From positions 310,001 to 374,000 of the forward strand of contig JADJTQ010000005.1 in assembly GCA_016711125.1 (NCBI GenBank): a stretch of DNA of 64,000 bases, given 5' to 3'. The position numbers and the translations under genes are program-made. The DNA is from Saprospiraceae bacterium. GTDB lineage: Bacteria > Bacteroidota > Bacteroidia > Chitinophagales > Saprospiraceae. The stretch's first letter is position 1. Each line of letters begins with the position of its first letter. Below the pieces are notes generated by a model, which saw nothing but the letters and a program-made list of their open reading frames with translations, did not search any database and was not told the DNA's origin. Positions 18,882 through 27,860 of this stretch are shown here, piece by piece.

Positions 18882-21335
18882 ATGACAAATTTTAATTTAA
18901 TCGCAATGTTAAAGAATCATACAAAGTACTTTAGTTTGGTCTTGTCTCTGACCGTTCTATTCTGGATCACAAGCGCCATCGGTCTTGTATATGTGCGCTC
19001 AAGAGGTGTGGATATTCCGAATCTTCCAGTGGCTCTATTCCATTCACTAATCAATAATTTTCTCGCTGCTTTTTTTATGGGATTGATTGCCTTTGGACCA
19101 TATATACTGGTTGATCGATTTAAAAGGGGGTGGGGTCTGACATTTGCAAAATGTTTGTTCGGCTTAACAATTTTGATAGAAGTAGCGCTCGTAAAATATT
19201 TTAGTGAAACTTTCTTGTTGCTTGGATCTGATTTACTGGGTTATTCGATCAGTGATTCTGTGGCCACTGTAAAATCTTTAGAAGATCTCTCTGTTTGGTA
19301 CTTGGTTCCTGTCATTGTTGTCTTAGGCTTTTTTATTGGCCTGCATATGTTTTTTGCAAAATTTCTTACGAACAAATATGTTTCCAGTTCGCTGCTTGCA
19401 GTTTTAGGACTTTGTCTTACTTATAAACTGGCGTTTACACAAGAATTGTCGGATTCGGTCCGCAATAAAATTGAGTATCTGGTCAGTGATATCGGAAGAT
19501 CAAAATTGGGCCATGAAGTCGAAGTTTCCGATGAATACCTGGCGGAGAATGGTTATCCCTTTCTCAGGTCAGGCTCAGGTGAGGATGTTTTAGGCCCTTT
19601 TTTTAGACGCGCAAATAAGACACCAAACATCGTATTTATCATAGGTGAGGGCCTTGGTAGTGATTTTATGGGACACGGCGCTCAATTCGGGGGCTTTACC
19701 CCATTTTTGGATTCGCTCAGCCTACAGTCACTAACTTGGGAAAATTTCGTTTGTAACAGTGGTCGTTCTTTCGGGGCAATGCCTTCTATCTTTGGTTCTT
19801 TGCCTTTCGGTGCCGATGGCTTTATGGAGCTTTTAGATCCTCCAACCCATCTATCCATTCTTAGTATTCTTAAGGCAAATAACTATGAAGTATCATACTA
19901 CGATGGCTCACAGTCTGCTTTTGACCGGAAAATAAATTTTTTAGAGAATGCCGGAGTCGAAAATATTGTAGACATGGCCAATTTTGGTCCTGGATTTGAG
20001 AAGATCCCGGAGAACGCAGCTGGATTTTCCTGGGGGTATCCCGATGCAGAGCTATTTCGAAAAGTTCTTTCATCATTAGATGATCGGGATGGGCCGCGTT
20101 TGGATATGATTTTTACGGTGAGCGGTCACGAGCCTTTTGTTTTTCCAAACAGTGGCAAATATGAAGCCATGGTTGATCAGATGTTACCGAAGCTAGGTTG
20201 GTCGGAATCCAAAATTTCAGTACTTCAGTCCAATAAGAGCGTTTTTTCCAGCTTACTTTATACCGATGAATCTATCAAAAACTTTATCAATCAATACAAA
20301 CAAAGGGAAGATTTCGATAATACCATATTTATTATTACCGGTGATCACCGGTTGATCCCGATTCCACACAAAGATGCTATATGTCGATTTCATGTACCAT
20401 TCATGATTTACAGTCCGTTGGTTAAACAACCACGAACATTTGCAGCGATTTCTTCACATCTTGACGTGGCTCCAAGTCTGATCGCTTTTCTTGCCAATAA
20501 CTATAATATAAATCCTCCTCAAGCAACATCCTGGCTAGGTGAAGGAATTGACACAACAGAAGACTTTGCCGGCAACCGGCAGATTCCATTTATGAAGTTT
20601 AAGGGCTCGGTCAATGACTACCTATATAATGAGTATTTTGTCAATCATCAGGATCTATATAAAATCGGGCGGAATCTAACTCTTACCAGTATTACTGATA
20701 AAATGGTGCTGGATTCAGTGCTGATGGCCATTAATAAGTTTCGGGAGTTGAATAATTATGTCACATTAAACAACAGAATCTACCCCGCCAGTGTGATGGA
20801 TCAAAATTTTTTCCAGAAAGAGAAAGTGACTTTTTCAGAAGAGGAATTGGCACTGATCGAAAAAATGATCGAAGGATTAAACAATGAGGAAATATTCATC
20901 AAAGCAAGGGATCTGGCCTGGAATAGTGAGAGAGTACCCGCTCGTTTGCTTTGCGATCATCTCTTACGATTAAATCCTAACCATAGCGATGCTAGAACGC
21001 TCAAGGCGAGAACCCTGGCCTGGGATGGTGATTATGTGACTTCTGAAACAGAATTTCTTGATGTGATTCGAAGAAATCCGGTTTATGATGATCCCTATCT
21101 GGGCATTATGGATCTTTATTGGTGGTCCGATCAAGATCAAAAAGCCATCACTATGGGCGAGAAGGCACAGAAGAGTGGCGTTGTGAATCCAGAGATACAA
21201 TTCAAGCTAGCCAAGGCTTTTCAGAGACTGAATAAAGTCGATACGGCTCTCCAAATGATTGACAGCCTGATCGCGCTCTATCCTGATAATAGTGACTATT
21301 TATCTTTGAAAGGAAGCTTAGAACAATTCAACTAA
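18882..21335 (+). CDS. LtaS-like phospho-group transferase with C-terminal TPR tail
   Basis: 817 residues. Five N-terminal transmembrane helices (about 16-185), an extracytoplasmic alkaline-phosphatase/sulfatase fold (about 245-560), and helical repeats (about 660-815). Residues match the LtaS active site by position and context: Glu256 (IGEGLG), nucleophile region Ser296 (NSGRSFG; LtaS uses Thr), His416 (SGHEPF), Asp488-His489 (TGDHR). LtaS relatives move phosphoglycerol or phosphoethanolamine from lipids to glycans, so the likely job is decorating the polymer made by the GT2. The TPR tail resembles the N-terminus of the next protein. One base separates the two genes. Confidence 0.85.
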   Translation: MTNFNLIAMLKNHTKYFSLVLSLTVLFWITSAIGLVYVRSRGVDIPNLPVALFHSLINNFLAAFFMGLIAFGPYILVDRFKRGWGLTFAKCLFGLTILIEVALVKYFSETFLLLGSDLLGYSISDSVATVKSLEDLSVWYLVPVIVVLGFFIGLHMFFAKFLTNKYVSSSLLAVLGLCLTYKLAFTQELSDSVRNKIEYLVSDIGRSKLGHEVEVSDEYLAENGYPFLRSGSGEDVLGPFFRRANKTPNIVFIIGEGLGSDFMGHGAQFGGFTPFLDSLSLQSLTWENFVCNSGRSFGAMPSIFGSLPFGADGFMELLDPPTHLSILSILKANNYEVSYYDGSQSAFDRKINFLENAGVENIVDMANFGPGFEKIPENAAGFSWGYPDAELFRKVLSSLDDRDGPRLDMIFTVSGHEPFVFPNSGKYEAMVDQMLPKLGWSESKISVLQSNKSVFSSLLYTDESIKNFINQYKQREDFDNTIFIITGDHRLIPIPHKDAICRFHVPFMIYSPLVKQPRTFAAISSHLDVAPSLIAFLANNYNINPPQATSWLGEGIDTTEDFAGNRQIPFMKFKGSVNDYLYNEYFVNHQDLYKIGRNLTLTSITDKMVLDSVLMAINKFRELNNYVTLNNRIYPASVMDQNFFQKEKVTFSEEELALIEKMIEGLNNEEIFIKARDLAWNSERVPARLLCDHLLRLNPNHSDARTLKARTLAWDGDYVTSETEFLDVIRRNPVYDDPYLGIMDLYWWSDQDQKAITMGEKAQKSGVVNPEIQFKLAKAFQRLNKVDTALQMIDSLIALYPDNSDYLSLKGSLEQFN

Positions 21336-21336
21336 A

Positions 21337-22596
21337 ATGATACGACTAAAATTGACCACGATAGCGCTGATTGGTTCGGCTTTGTTGCTCGTAGGACAGT
21401 CATATGAATATAATGGTGATCCGGATTTGTCATTTGAAAGAGCCCGCGAATTGGCTTTTAACCAGGAACGGGAAAGGGCCAGGGACACGCTATTAGTATT
21501 GCTGAATAAATATCCTAATTATGATGATATCCGGGCATTTCTTGGAAGCACCTATTCCTGGGATGGTGAATACGATAAGGCTAGAGAAGCTTTTACGTAT
21601 GTTTTAAAGCGAAATCCTGACAGAAAAGAGACTTGGCAAGCCTCCATTAATAATGAACTCTGGGATGAGAAAGTCCTGGTGGCTCTTGATATGGCAAACA
21701 GGGCTTTACAATATTTTCCAAACGATCAGGATTTATTGTATCAGAAAGCCAGTGCACAAATATATGGCCAAAATCCGGCAGAGGCTTTTGGCACACTTCA
21801 ATTGATTAAAGATCAGGATCCGGACAATGAAAAAGCGATCAATTTTGAAAATTACCTGGCCAACAAATTAAGTCTAAATACGATTGGACTCTCATCTTCT
21901 CTCGATCTATACTCGGTAGTCTTTGATCCGATGCAATATTATGCATTCAAATATGGCAGGCAGACTAAATTCGGAAGTGTTCTCGGACGGGTGAATGTCA
22001 ATCGTAGATTTCAAACAACGGGTAGCCAATTTGAGGTCGATATGTATCCCAGAATAATCAAGGGTCTTTATGCTTATGTAAATCTTGGGGTTTCCAACTC
22101 ATTTATATTTCCCGATTTCAGATATTCGGCTGAATTGTTTAAATCATTACCCAATAGTTTGGAGGTATCTTTGGGCTTTAGAGCTCTAAAGTATTCCAGT
22201 GGTACAACGATGATTTATACCGGTTCAGTTGGATGGTACACCGGGAATAATTACCTCTATGTTCGATCTTACATGATACCCAATGATGCAGGCTTTAGTA
22301 AATCAGGCTCGTTTAATTTCCGGAAATATCGAAGCGATGCTTACAATTATTCTTCAATATCAATCGGTATGGGATTTTCACCCCTTACCAGTAGATTTGA
22401 ATACGATGGATTGGATGTCGAAATCATCAATCTCAAGTCACAAAGTTTCGGCCTGGGTCACTATTTTACCACTGGTGCTAAAAAATATGCCTGGGGAATA
22501 AGTGGTGGCATTACCCATCAGGAAATTAGTTTTGATCCGGGGCACTATTTCTGGATATATTCCTTGTCTTTTTCCTGGGATTTGAAGTTTAGATAG
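21337..22596 (+). CDS. TPR plus YaiO-type outer-membrane beta-barrel protein
   Basis: 419 residues. Signal peptide to about 20 (LIGSALLLVGQSYEY), two or three TPR units (about 24-170, with FLGSTYSWDGEYDKAREAF), then a C-terminal barrel (about 180-419) of alternating strands ending FSWDLKFR, matching the YaiO family layout. The TPR-plus-porin plan is that of exopolysaccharide exporters such as BcsC, PgaA and AlgK/AlgE. As last gene of the locus, one base after the LtaS-like gene, it probably forms the outer-membrane exit, with TPRs in the periplasm. Export is inference; the fold assignment is firm. Confidence 0.82.
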   Translation: MIRLKLTTIALIGSALLLVGQSYEYNGDPDLSFERARELAFNQERERARDTLLVLLNKYPNYDDIRAFLGSTYSWDGEYDKAREAFTYVLKRNPDRKETWQASINNELWDEKVLVALDMANRALQYFPNDQDLLYQKASAQIYGQNPAEAFGTLQLIKDQDPDNEKAINFENYLANKLSLNTIGLSSSLDLYSVVFDPMQYYAFKYGRQTKFGSVLGRVNVNRRFQTTGSQFEVDMYPRIIKGLYAYVNLGVSNSFIFPDFRYSAELFKSLPNSLEVSLGFRALKYSSGTTMIYTGSVGWYTGNNYLYVRSYMIPNDAGFSKSGSFNFRKYRSDAYNYSSISIGMGFSPLTSRFEYDGLDVEIINLKSQSFGLGHYFTTGAKKYAWGISGGITHQEISFDPGHYFWIYSLSFSWDLKFR

Positions 22597-22633
22597 GAGA
22601 GAGGTTAGCATTATTTTTAAAATGCCAAACAGA

Positions 22634-22674
22634 CAGGTTTTGCCAAATTCAAATTGGCAGCAACTGAAAACCTG
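22634..22674. terminator. bidirectional hairpin between convergent genes
   Basis: The outer stem CAGGTTTT/AAAACCTG (8 bp) encloses a second hairpin GCCAA/TTGGC. It lies between the ends of the exopolysaccharide operon and the convergent alcohol dehydrogenase gene, where a shared terminator is expected. It is T-rich on one side only. Confidence 0.5.
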
Positions 22675-22694
22675 ACCATTTTAATTCATTTATT

Positions 22695-23699
22695 TTAATG
22701 TGTGAGGACTGCTCTATATCTGATCTTTCCTTCGCGAAGTTTCTTTATAGCTTCGTTCACCTGGCTGAATTTGAATGTCTCAGTGAGAGGCAGGATATTA
22801 TGTCTGGCTGCAAAATCGAGCATAGTGGCAATGGATGCCGGGCTTCCAATCGCTCCTGCAGTAATAATTTTTTCACCTAAAAGCATGGGGAACATACCAA
22901 ATTGCAAAGGTTCAACAACGACTCCCACTAAAACCAGTTTCCCTTTGGGGCGAAGAGTTACCAGATAGGGTGTCAAATCCTCAAGTTTATTGATTGTTGA
23001 TATGATATAATCAAATGAATTGGCATAGTTCATTAATTCAGTCGGGTCTGAGGTACTGACAAAATGATGTGCGCCAAATTCTTTTGCCTCAGTTTCTTTT
23101 CCTGGTGAATGAGAGAATGCGGTTACTTCGCAGCCCCAGGCCCGCAGAAATTTTAGAGCCATGTGTCCAAGTCCGCCAATGCCAATGACACCGACCCGAT
23201 GCACAGGCTTTACATTATTTTCGAGCATCGGACTGAACACCGTAATTCCGCCGCAGAGAAGAGGTCCCGCTGCGGCCGCATCCAGATTTGCCGGAATGGG
23301 AATAGCAAATCCCGCATTTGCACGGACCCTTTCGGAAAATCCACCATATGGCCCAAGAACCGTTGGAATACTTGAGGCACATAAGTTATGATGACCGGTC
23401 ATGCAAGATTCGCAGGTACCACACGATCCCGATTCCCAACCGACACCTACACGTTGTCCAATCTGTAAGTGTTTTACATGCGACCCAACCGCTTCTATGG
23501 TGCCAATAATTTCATGCCCAGGTACAAAGGGATAAGTAGTCATACCCCAGTGATTGTCGATCATGCTTATATCGCTGTAGCAAATACCGCAAGTTTCAAC
23601 TTTTACATCCACCTGAAGGTCGCCAAGAGGACCAAGGTCGTATTCAAACTCTTTCAGTAGTCCACCTGCTTCGAAGGCTGCATACCCTTTCGTCTTCAT
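22695..23699 (-). CDS. zinc-dependent alcohol dehydrogenase, MDR superfamily
   Basis: 334 residues. The catalytic zinc site starts with Cys in ETCGICYSD (about 36) and PGHE (about 61). A structural zinc cluster is CGTCESCMTGHHNLC (about 93-107), and a Rossmann loop GVIGIGGLGHMA lies near 173. Family resemblance is to NADP-dependent aldehyde reductases of the YahK/cinnamyl-alcohol type. The enzyme interconverts alcohols and aldehydes in the cytoplasm. It is monocistronic, facing the exopolysaccharide operon, with which no functional link is evident. Length and motifs are intact. Confidence 0.93.
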   Translation of the reverse strand: MKTKGYAAFEAGGLLKEFEYDLGPLGDLQVDVKVETCGICYSDISMIDNHWGMTTYPFVPGHEIIGTIEAVGSHVKHLQIGQRVGVGWESGSCGTCESCMTGHHNLCASSIPTVLGPYGGFSERVRANAGFAIPIPANLDAAAAGPLLCGGITVFSPMLENNVKPVHRVGVIGIGGLGHMALKFLRAWGCEVTAFSHSPGKETEAKEFGAHHFVSTSDPTELMNYANSFDYIISTINKLEDLTPYLVTLRPKGKLVLVGVVVEPLQFGMFPMLLGEKIITAGAIGSPASIATMLDFAARHNILPLTETFKFSQVNEAIKKLREGKIRYRAVLTH

Positions 23700-24221
23700 C
23701 TGTGTCGATTTTTTTAAGATTATTCAAATGTAACCATTTTAAATCTAGTAGACTGGAAATATTGAAATCAATGTGCAATAACCATAATCATACATATATT
23801 ACTTTGACTTGGAAACGGTCATGGCCTGTAAAAGCCAACAGCAAGAGTGTATGCGTCAATATTTCATCGTGTGATAGATTTGATGAGAAATTTAATATCA
23901 TATATCTGCATAGCTCCTTGCCTTATTACATCTTTCAAAGTATCATATAATGGATGGATTTGCAATTAAAGTGACGGAAGTGATAACGTGGCACCAATAG
24001 GTTTTCAGCTTGTCATACCGGAGTAACCTGGCCGCCTTAGTGAACGCGGTCAAAGAATTGAAGTTGGAGAATGAGGAGTTGAGATCTGAAATAGGAAAGT
24101 TGAGGACGAAGGACTGATAATAAATGGCGCATGGCCTAAGTTATAGATAAGCATTCCTGCACTATGGAGATATCCGGCGTTTGTTCAAGCCCAGTGATCT
24201 TTAAGGTGATCTTCGCTTGAG
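23700..24221. other. intergenic with a gene fragment
   Basis: No complete gene. The region contains the coiled-coil fragment at 24001-24117; otherwise nothing recognised. Confidence 0.45.
24001..24117 (+). pseudogene. coiled-coil C-terminus of a lost surface protein
   Basis: A 38-codon frame without start reads YRSNLAALVNAVKELKLENE and ends SEIGKLRTKD-stop. This is the typical C-terminal tail of peptidase-S74 (intramolecular chaperone) surface proteins, as at the right edge of this window. The S74 core itself is missing, so only the tail survives. Confidence 0.45.
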
Positions 24222-25988
24222 CTATTTAACTAGGGAAGTCTTTCGAAGTTCGCCTACTTGCAAGGCATCCACCGGCGCCGCTTTATTACTAAAATTGGTG
24301 CGAATGTAGGTTAAAATGGAGGCAATGGCATGATCATCTAAATGGCGGTTATTTGGCATTAAGCCATTGTAGGTTTTTCCATTTACTTCGATCTCACCTT
24401 GTAAACCATTGAGGACGATGTCAATTAAACGATCTGGGTCTCCGGTCACCCACTCAGATTCAGCCAGAGGAGGAAAGAGGTTATTATCGCCTTTGCCATT
24501 CCTTTGATGACAAGTGGCACAGTAGGTTTTATATAATATGCTTCCACTTAATTCATCTCCCTGTTGTAAATTATCTTTTTCTTCATCCGGAGTCTTTATG
24601 TAGGATCTGGACTTGCGTTTCTCCATTAAGGCCAATTCAGCGGCTCCAAATTGCTTTTTGTCTCCCATGTACATTACTCTCCAGATTTTGCCTTTATTGG
24701 ATTCGCTGATGTACAATGAACCATCCGGTCCAACTGCCAGACCCATTGGCCGGTAAAGTGCATCACTGGTATTTATGACGGTGTCAATTCCTGTGAAACC
24801 ATCGGCAAAGACTTCCCAGGTTCCGTCTGACTTTCCATCTTGTAGTGGAATAAAACAAACGATGTAACCAGCTTGTGGATACGGTGACCGATCGGTCGAA
24901 CCATGAAGGGCGACAAATGCGCCTTCTTTGTACCGCTCCGGAAATTGATCACCCTGATAAAAAAGAACATCCATGGGAGCCCAATGTCCGGGGAATCCGA
25001 AAACCGGCTCATCAAATGCGCTCGCCCGGTCAATTTTTTTACCGTCGCCTCCATAACCTGGCTGGAGAACATTTATTTTCTGCAACTGATCATAATAGGC
25101 GTATGGCCAACCAAAGTCAGAACCATCGCTGACTTTGATTAGTGTCTCTGCTGGCAGTACTGCCGCCTGCCAAGCCGAAAAAAGATCCGGATAGATGGTA
25201 TGAAAGTTATCGATCCCATTTACGACAGCATATAAACTTTCATCCACGGGATTCCATTGCATACCCACTACACTTCTAATGCCTGTGGCAAACCGGGTTC
25301 CATCTTGCAGAGTCAGTCCTGTTTTGCTGGCATCAAACCGCCAAATTCCAGCATGCTTTTCCAGTTCCGGACATGGATCAAGACCCTGACCTCCCGGAAT
25401 TCCCACCGGGCCATATTTTACAATATCCTGACAGGCATCTGAAGGCGATCCAAAAGGTACATACATGTTGCCCCGATTATCAAAAGCGAGAGGTTTTGTG
25501 GTGTGCCAATTCTTTACCACATTTTCATCGATATCGGTGAGCACTAATTCCGTTTCACTTTTGGGTATTAACTGTCCTGGCGTCAATTTATTTCTCAAGA
25601 CTTGTCTGACTGTGCTGGTATACAGGTACTCATTATGAATAGTGACTCCTACCGCCGAACCTCCTTCATCGATGTAGTCACCAAAATAGACGACACTATC
25701 GGCCTTGCCATCATGATTAGTATCCCGAAGCCCGACAGTTCCACCGGCTCCTTTCATCGCATCATTGAATGTTAATTTTGCGTAAATATCGCCATTCTCA
25801 TTTACAGCAATATGCCTGCTTCGTCCGATGCTGTCTATGACAACCAGGGCTTCAAAATTGTCAGGCAGGAATAGACCTCCGTTGTCCGGATCGCTAGGAG
25901 GTAATTTGATTTGCTGACTGCAATTTATCAGGCCAGTGATGGTGACGGCGAAGATGATTGATATTATAAAAGAGATCTTGACCCCCAA
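24222..25988 (-). CDS. sorbosone/glucose-dehydrogenase-like lipoprotein with cytochrome c domain
   Basis: About 588 residues from a TTG at 25988 that directly precedes a lipoprotein signal (FAVTITGLINCS, lipobox LINC). The open frame continues 55 codons upstream but runs into the AT-rich repeat, so that extension is probably not real. The main domain is a six-bladed soluble-dehydrogenase propeller (about 35-455, e.g. VNENGDIYAKL, GLAVGPDGSLYISESNKG). A class I cytochrome c domain follows (about 485-585) with haem motif CATCH and the axial Met in YNGLMPNN. Probably oxidises sugars or alcohols in the periplasm with electrons passed to haem. PQQ use is family-based, not seen. Confidence 0.85.
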   Translation of the reverse strand: MGVKISFIISIIFAVTITGLINCSQQIKLPPSDPDNGGLFLPDNFEALVVIDSIGRSRHIAVNENGDIYAKLTFNDAMKGAGGTVGLRDTNHDGKADSVVYFGDYIDEGGSAVGVTIHNEYLYTSTVRQVLRNKLTPGQLIPKSETELVLTDIDENVVKNWHTTKPLAFDNRGNMYVPFGSPSDACQDIVKYGPVGIPGGQGLDPCPELEKHAGIWRFDASKTGLTLQDGTRFATGIRSVVGMQWNPVDESLYAVVNGIDNFHTIYPDLFSAWQAAVLPAETLIKVSDGSDFGWPYAYYDQLQKINVLQPGYGGDGKKIDRASAFDEPVFGFPGHWAPMDVLFYQGDQFPERYKEGAFVALHGSTDRSPYPQAGYIVCFIPLQDGKSDGTWEVFADGFTGIDTVINTSDALYRPMGLAVGPDGSLYISESNKGKIWRVMYMGDKKQFGAAELALMEKRKSRSYIKTPDEEKDNLQQGDELSGSILYKTYCATCHQRNGKGDNNLFPPLAESEWVTGDPDRLIDIVLNGLQGEIEVNGKTYNGLMPNNRHLDDHAIASILTYIRTNFSNKAAPVDALQVGELRKTSLVK

Positions 25989-26024
25989 ATTATTGATTTT
26001 GTCCCCAAGATAGTGAAGAACCTT

Positions 26025-26250
26025 TTGGAATTTCCCTAAAAAGAACCAAGCACCAAATTGCAAGCACCAAAGCTGTGACCAAAGAGTTTTGGAATTTGAA
26101 ATTTGATATTTGGAATTTCCCTCAAAAGCACCAAGCACCAAACTGTGACCCACATATTTGGAATTTGGAATTTGGAATTTCCCTTCAAAGTACCAAGCAC
26201 CAAATTGTGACCAATACCATTGGAATTTGGAATTTAGAATTTAAAATTTC
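26025..26250. repeat. imperfect AT-rich repeat, three units
   Basis: Three units start with TTGGAATTTCCC at 26025, 26110 and 26172 and each is followed by CCAAGCACCAAA and a GTGACC-like end. Spacing is 85 and 62 bp. The array fills the gap between two minus-strand genes. Simple repeats of GGAATTT within the units suggest slippage. Confidence 0.7.
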
Positions 26251-26260
26251 GCTGAGAGAG

Positions 26261-27859
26261 CTATTGGCTACCCACTTTCACCCATTGCCTTAAGATTTCA
26301 GTTTTTCCAGTTTCATCAAGAAACAAGACCGCCTCAACCAAATATTCAGAGGCAATATCATTAGTCTGAAATTCAATCTGGATCAAATTACCATTCGGTT
26401 TTAAATCAGGGTGCCAATACAGCAAACTACCGGTGGCTGGAGATCCCTCTTTGATATCAGTACGAATTGGGTATAAGAGTGGAGCTTGCAGACCTTGTAT
26501 AGTCAGGGATGGTAAGGCTTTCTCAGCAGTTAAGGCATAATGTTGATCCATCATTTCGATGTAAACGAGGCCACCATGGGCAATGGGAGAAAGGCGTTGC
26601 AAAGCCTCATAGTTGGAGTAGATGCTAAAGAATCCGATTTCCTGTAGTGGAATGTGGGCAATAAAGTTGCCGTCACGCGTTGCCCTGCCATTGACTAAAA
26701 AAAGTGGTGACCGACTATAGAATTTAGTGATACCATTATATTCATACAACATACGAGCAAGGTAGTTTTCAGATCCGGCAGACCTGAATTTGAGATTAGT
26801 CGATAATTCCTTGAATAAATCGACGCTGGTACCCCGAATCGTATAATCCTGAACATCAATGTGAAAACTTGGTTTTCTGCGAATATTTCTGAGATCAGTA
26901 GAATCAATGTGGATGGGGAGCGCTATTTGCTTAAATATTCGGTTTATTTGTTTTTCCTCTTTATAGATCTTGAGGTGATCTAAGATTGTTGCATCGATCA
27001 TCAGCGTATCATCACTATAAGATCGAAATCGAACCGGTCGCTGCTGAACCGAAATTTCATTATCGACATAGTCAAGAAAGGTGATTTCCTGCTTTCCGTA
27101 AAAAGGTCTTAATTCTAAATTAAATTCATCCGTTTGTTTATCGACCTTAGTACCATCATAAAACATTTTGACCGGATTAAAAGCAAAAAGCAATTGGCTC
27201 TTGATTGTCCCTGGATTGATCAATTTTCTTGTCCCAAAAACAGGGATGCCACTCAATAGTTCCTCATCAGATATGGGCATTTGTGTTTGAAATGTGGTGG
27301 TCGTTTGCAAACCGTAGAGATGCTGATCCCTTACGGCAAGGGACACTCGCTTTACCTTTAGAAGAAACTTGTCAGGTATCTGAATTTCAAGATGAACTAA
27401 TTGCCGGGTTTGCACCTGATGTACTTCTGACGGATCCATCAGAAGGGCCGACTGATCACCAGGCTCAACTGCACCCAACTCAATTTGAAAACGCGGCAGA
27501 TCTTCATCGTTGTAGATACTTAAGTTAGCAGTACCTATTACAATATCTCTAAAAGATGCTTGACTAAAAACCAGAATTTCGAGGTGGTAAATCGAACTTT
27601 TTAGATCAAAGGGTAATTTAAAATAACCATGACTGCATTGACCAACAACATAAATGAAATAATTTTCTATAATCTCGCGGTCATCAGATAATCTGATCTC
27701 TGCGGTGAGTGTATCCGCGCTTAAATCAGCATTGCAGAATGAATAGAAAATATATTCTCCCGCCAGATAGTGCGGCTTGTCAAAATGAAGGGTCGTTGTT
27801 TGAGCACTCCCGAAATAATAAACAAGCAAAGCAAAGAATATCAGGTAATTTCTTTTCAT
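26261..27859 (-). CDS. secreted MG2-like beta-sandwich protein, receptor partner
   Basis: About 532 residues from the ATG at 27859, one base after the DUF4249 stop; the frame is open further upstream but those codons overlap DUF4249. Signal peptide LIFFALLVYYFGSAQ. The first domain (about 18-115), with LHFDKPHYLAGEYIFYSF, matches macroglobulin-type MG2 domains common in Bacteroidota receptor operons. The remainder contains a small plug-like stretch (LFLVNGRATRDG) and ends in more beta-structure. It is third in a TonB receptor, DUF4249, MG2 operon. Likely a surface or periplasmic helper of the receptor; the exact role is unknown. Confidence 0.7.
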   Translation of the reverse strand: MKRNYLIFFALLVYYFGSAQTTTLHFDKPHYLAGEYIFYSFCNADLSADTLTAEIRLSDDREIIENYFIYVVGQCSHGYFKLPFDLKSSIYHLEILVFSQASFRDIVIGTANLSIYNDEDLPRFQIELGAVEPGDQSALLMDPSEVHQVQTRQLVHLEIQIPDKFLLKVKRVSLAVRDQHLYGLQTTTTFQTQMPISDEELLSGIPVFGTRKLINPGTIKSQLLFAFNPVKMFYDGTKVDKQTDEFNLELRPFYGKQEITFLDYVDNEISVQQRPVRFRSYSDDTLMIDATILDHLKIYKEEKQINRIFKQIALPIHIDSTDLRNIRRKPSFHIDVQDYTIRGTSVDLFKELSTNLKFRSAGSENYLARMLYEYNGITKFYSRSPLFLVNGRATRDGNFIAHIPLQEIGFFSIYSNYEALQRLSPIAHGGLVYIEMMDQHYALTAEKALPSLTIQGLQAPLLYPIRTDIKEGSPATGSLLYWHPDLKPNGNLIQIEFQTNDIASEYLVEAVLFLDETGKTEILRQWVKVGSQ

Positions 27860-27860
27860 C

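Noticed and set aside
25989..26153. N-terminal extension of the sorbosone-dehydrogenase-like protein
   Set aside because: Lies in the AT-rich repeat and would place a lipoprotein signal internally.
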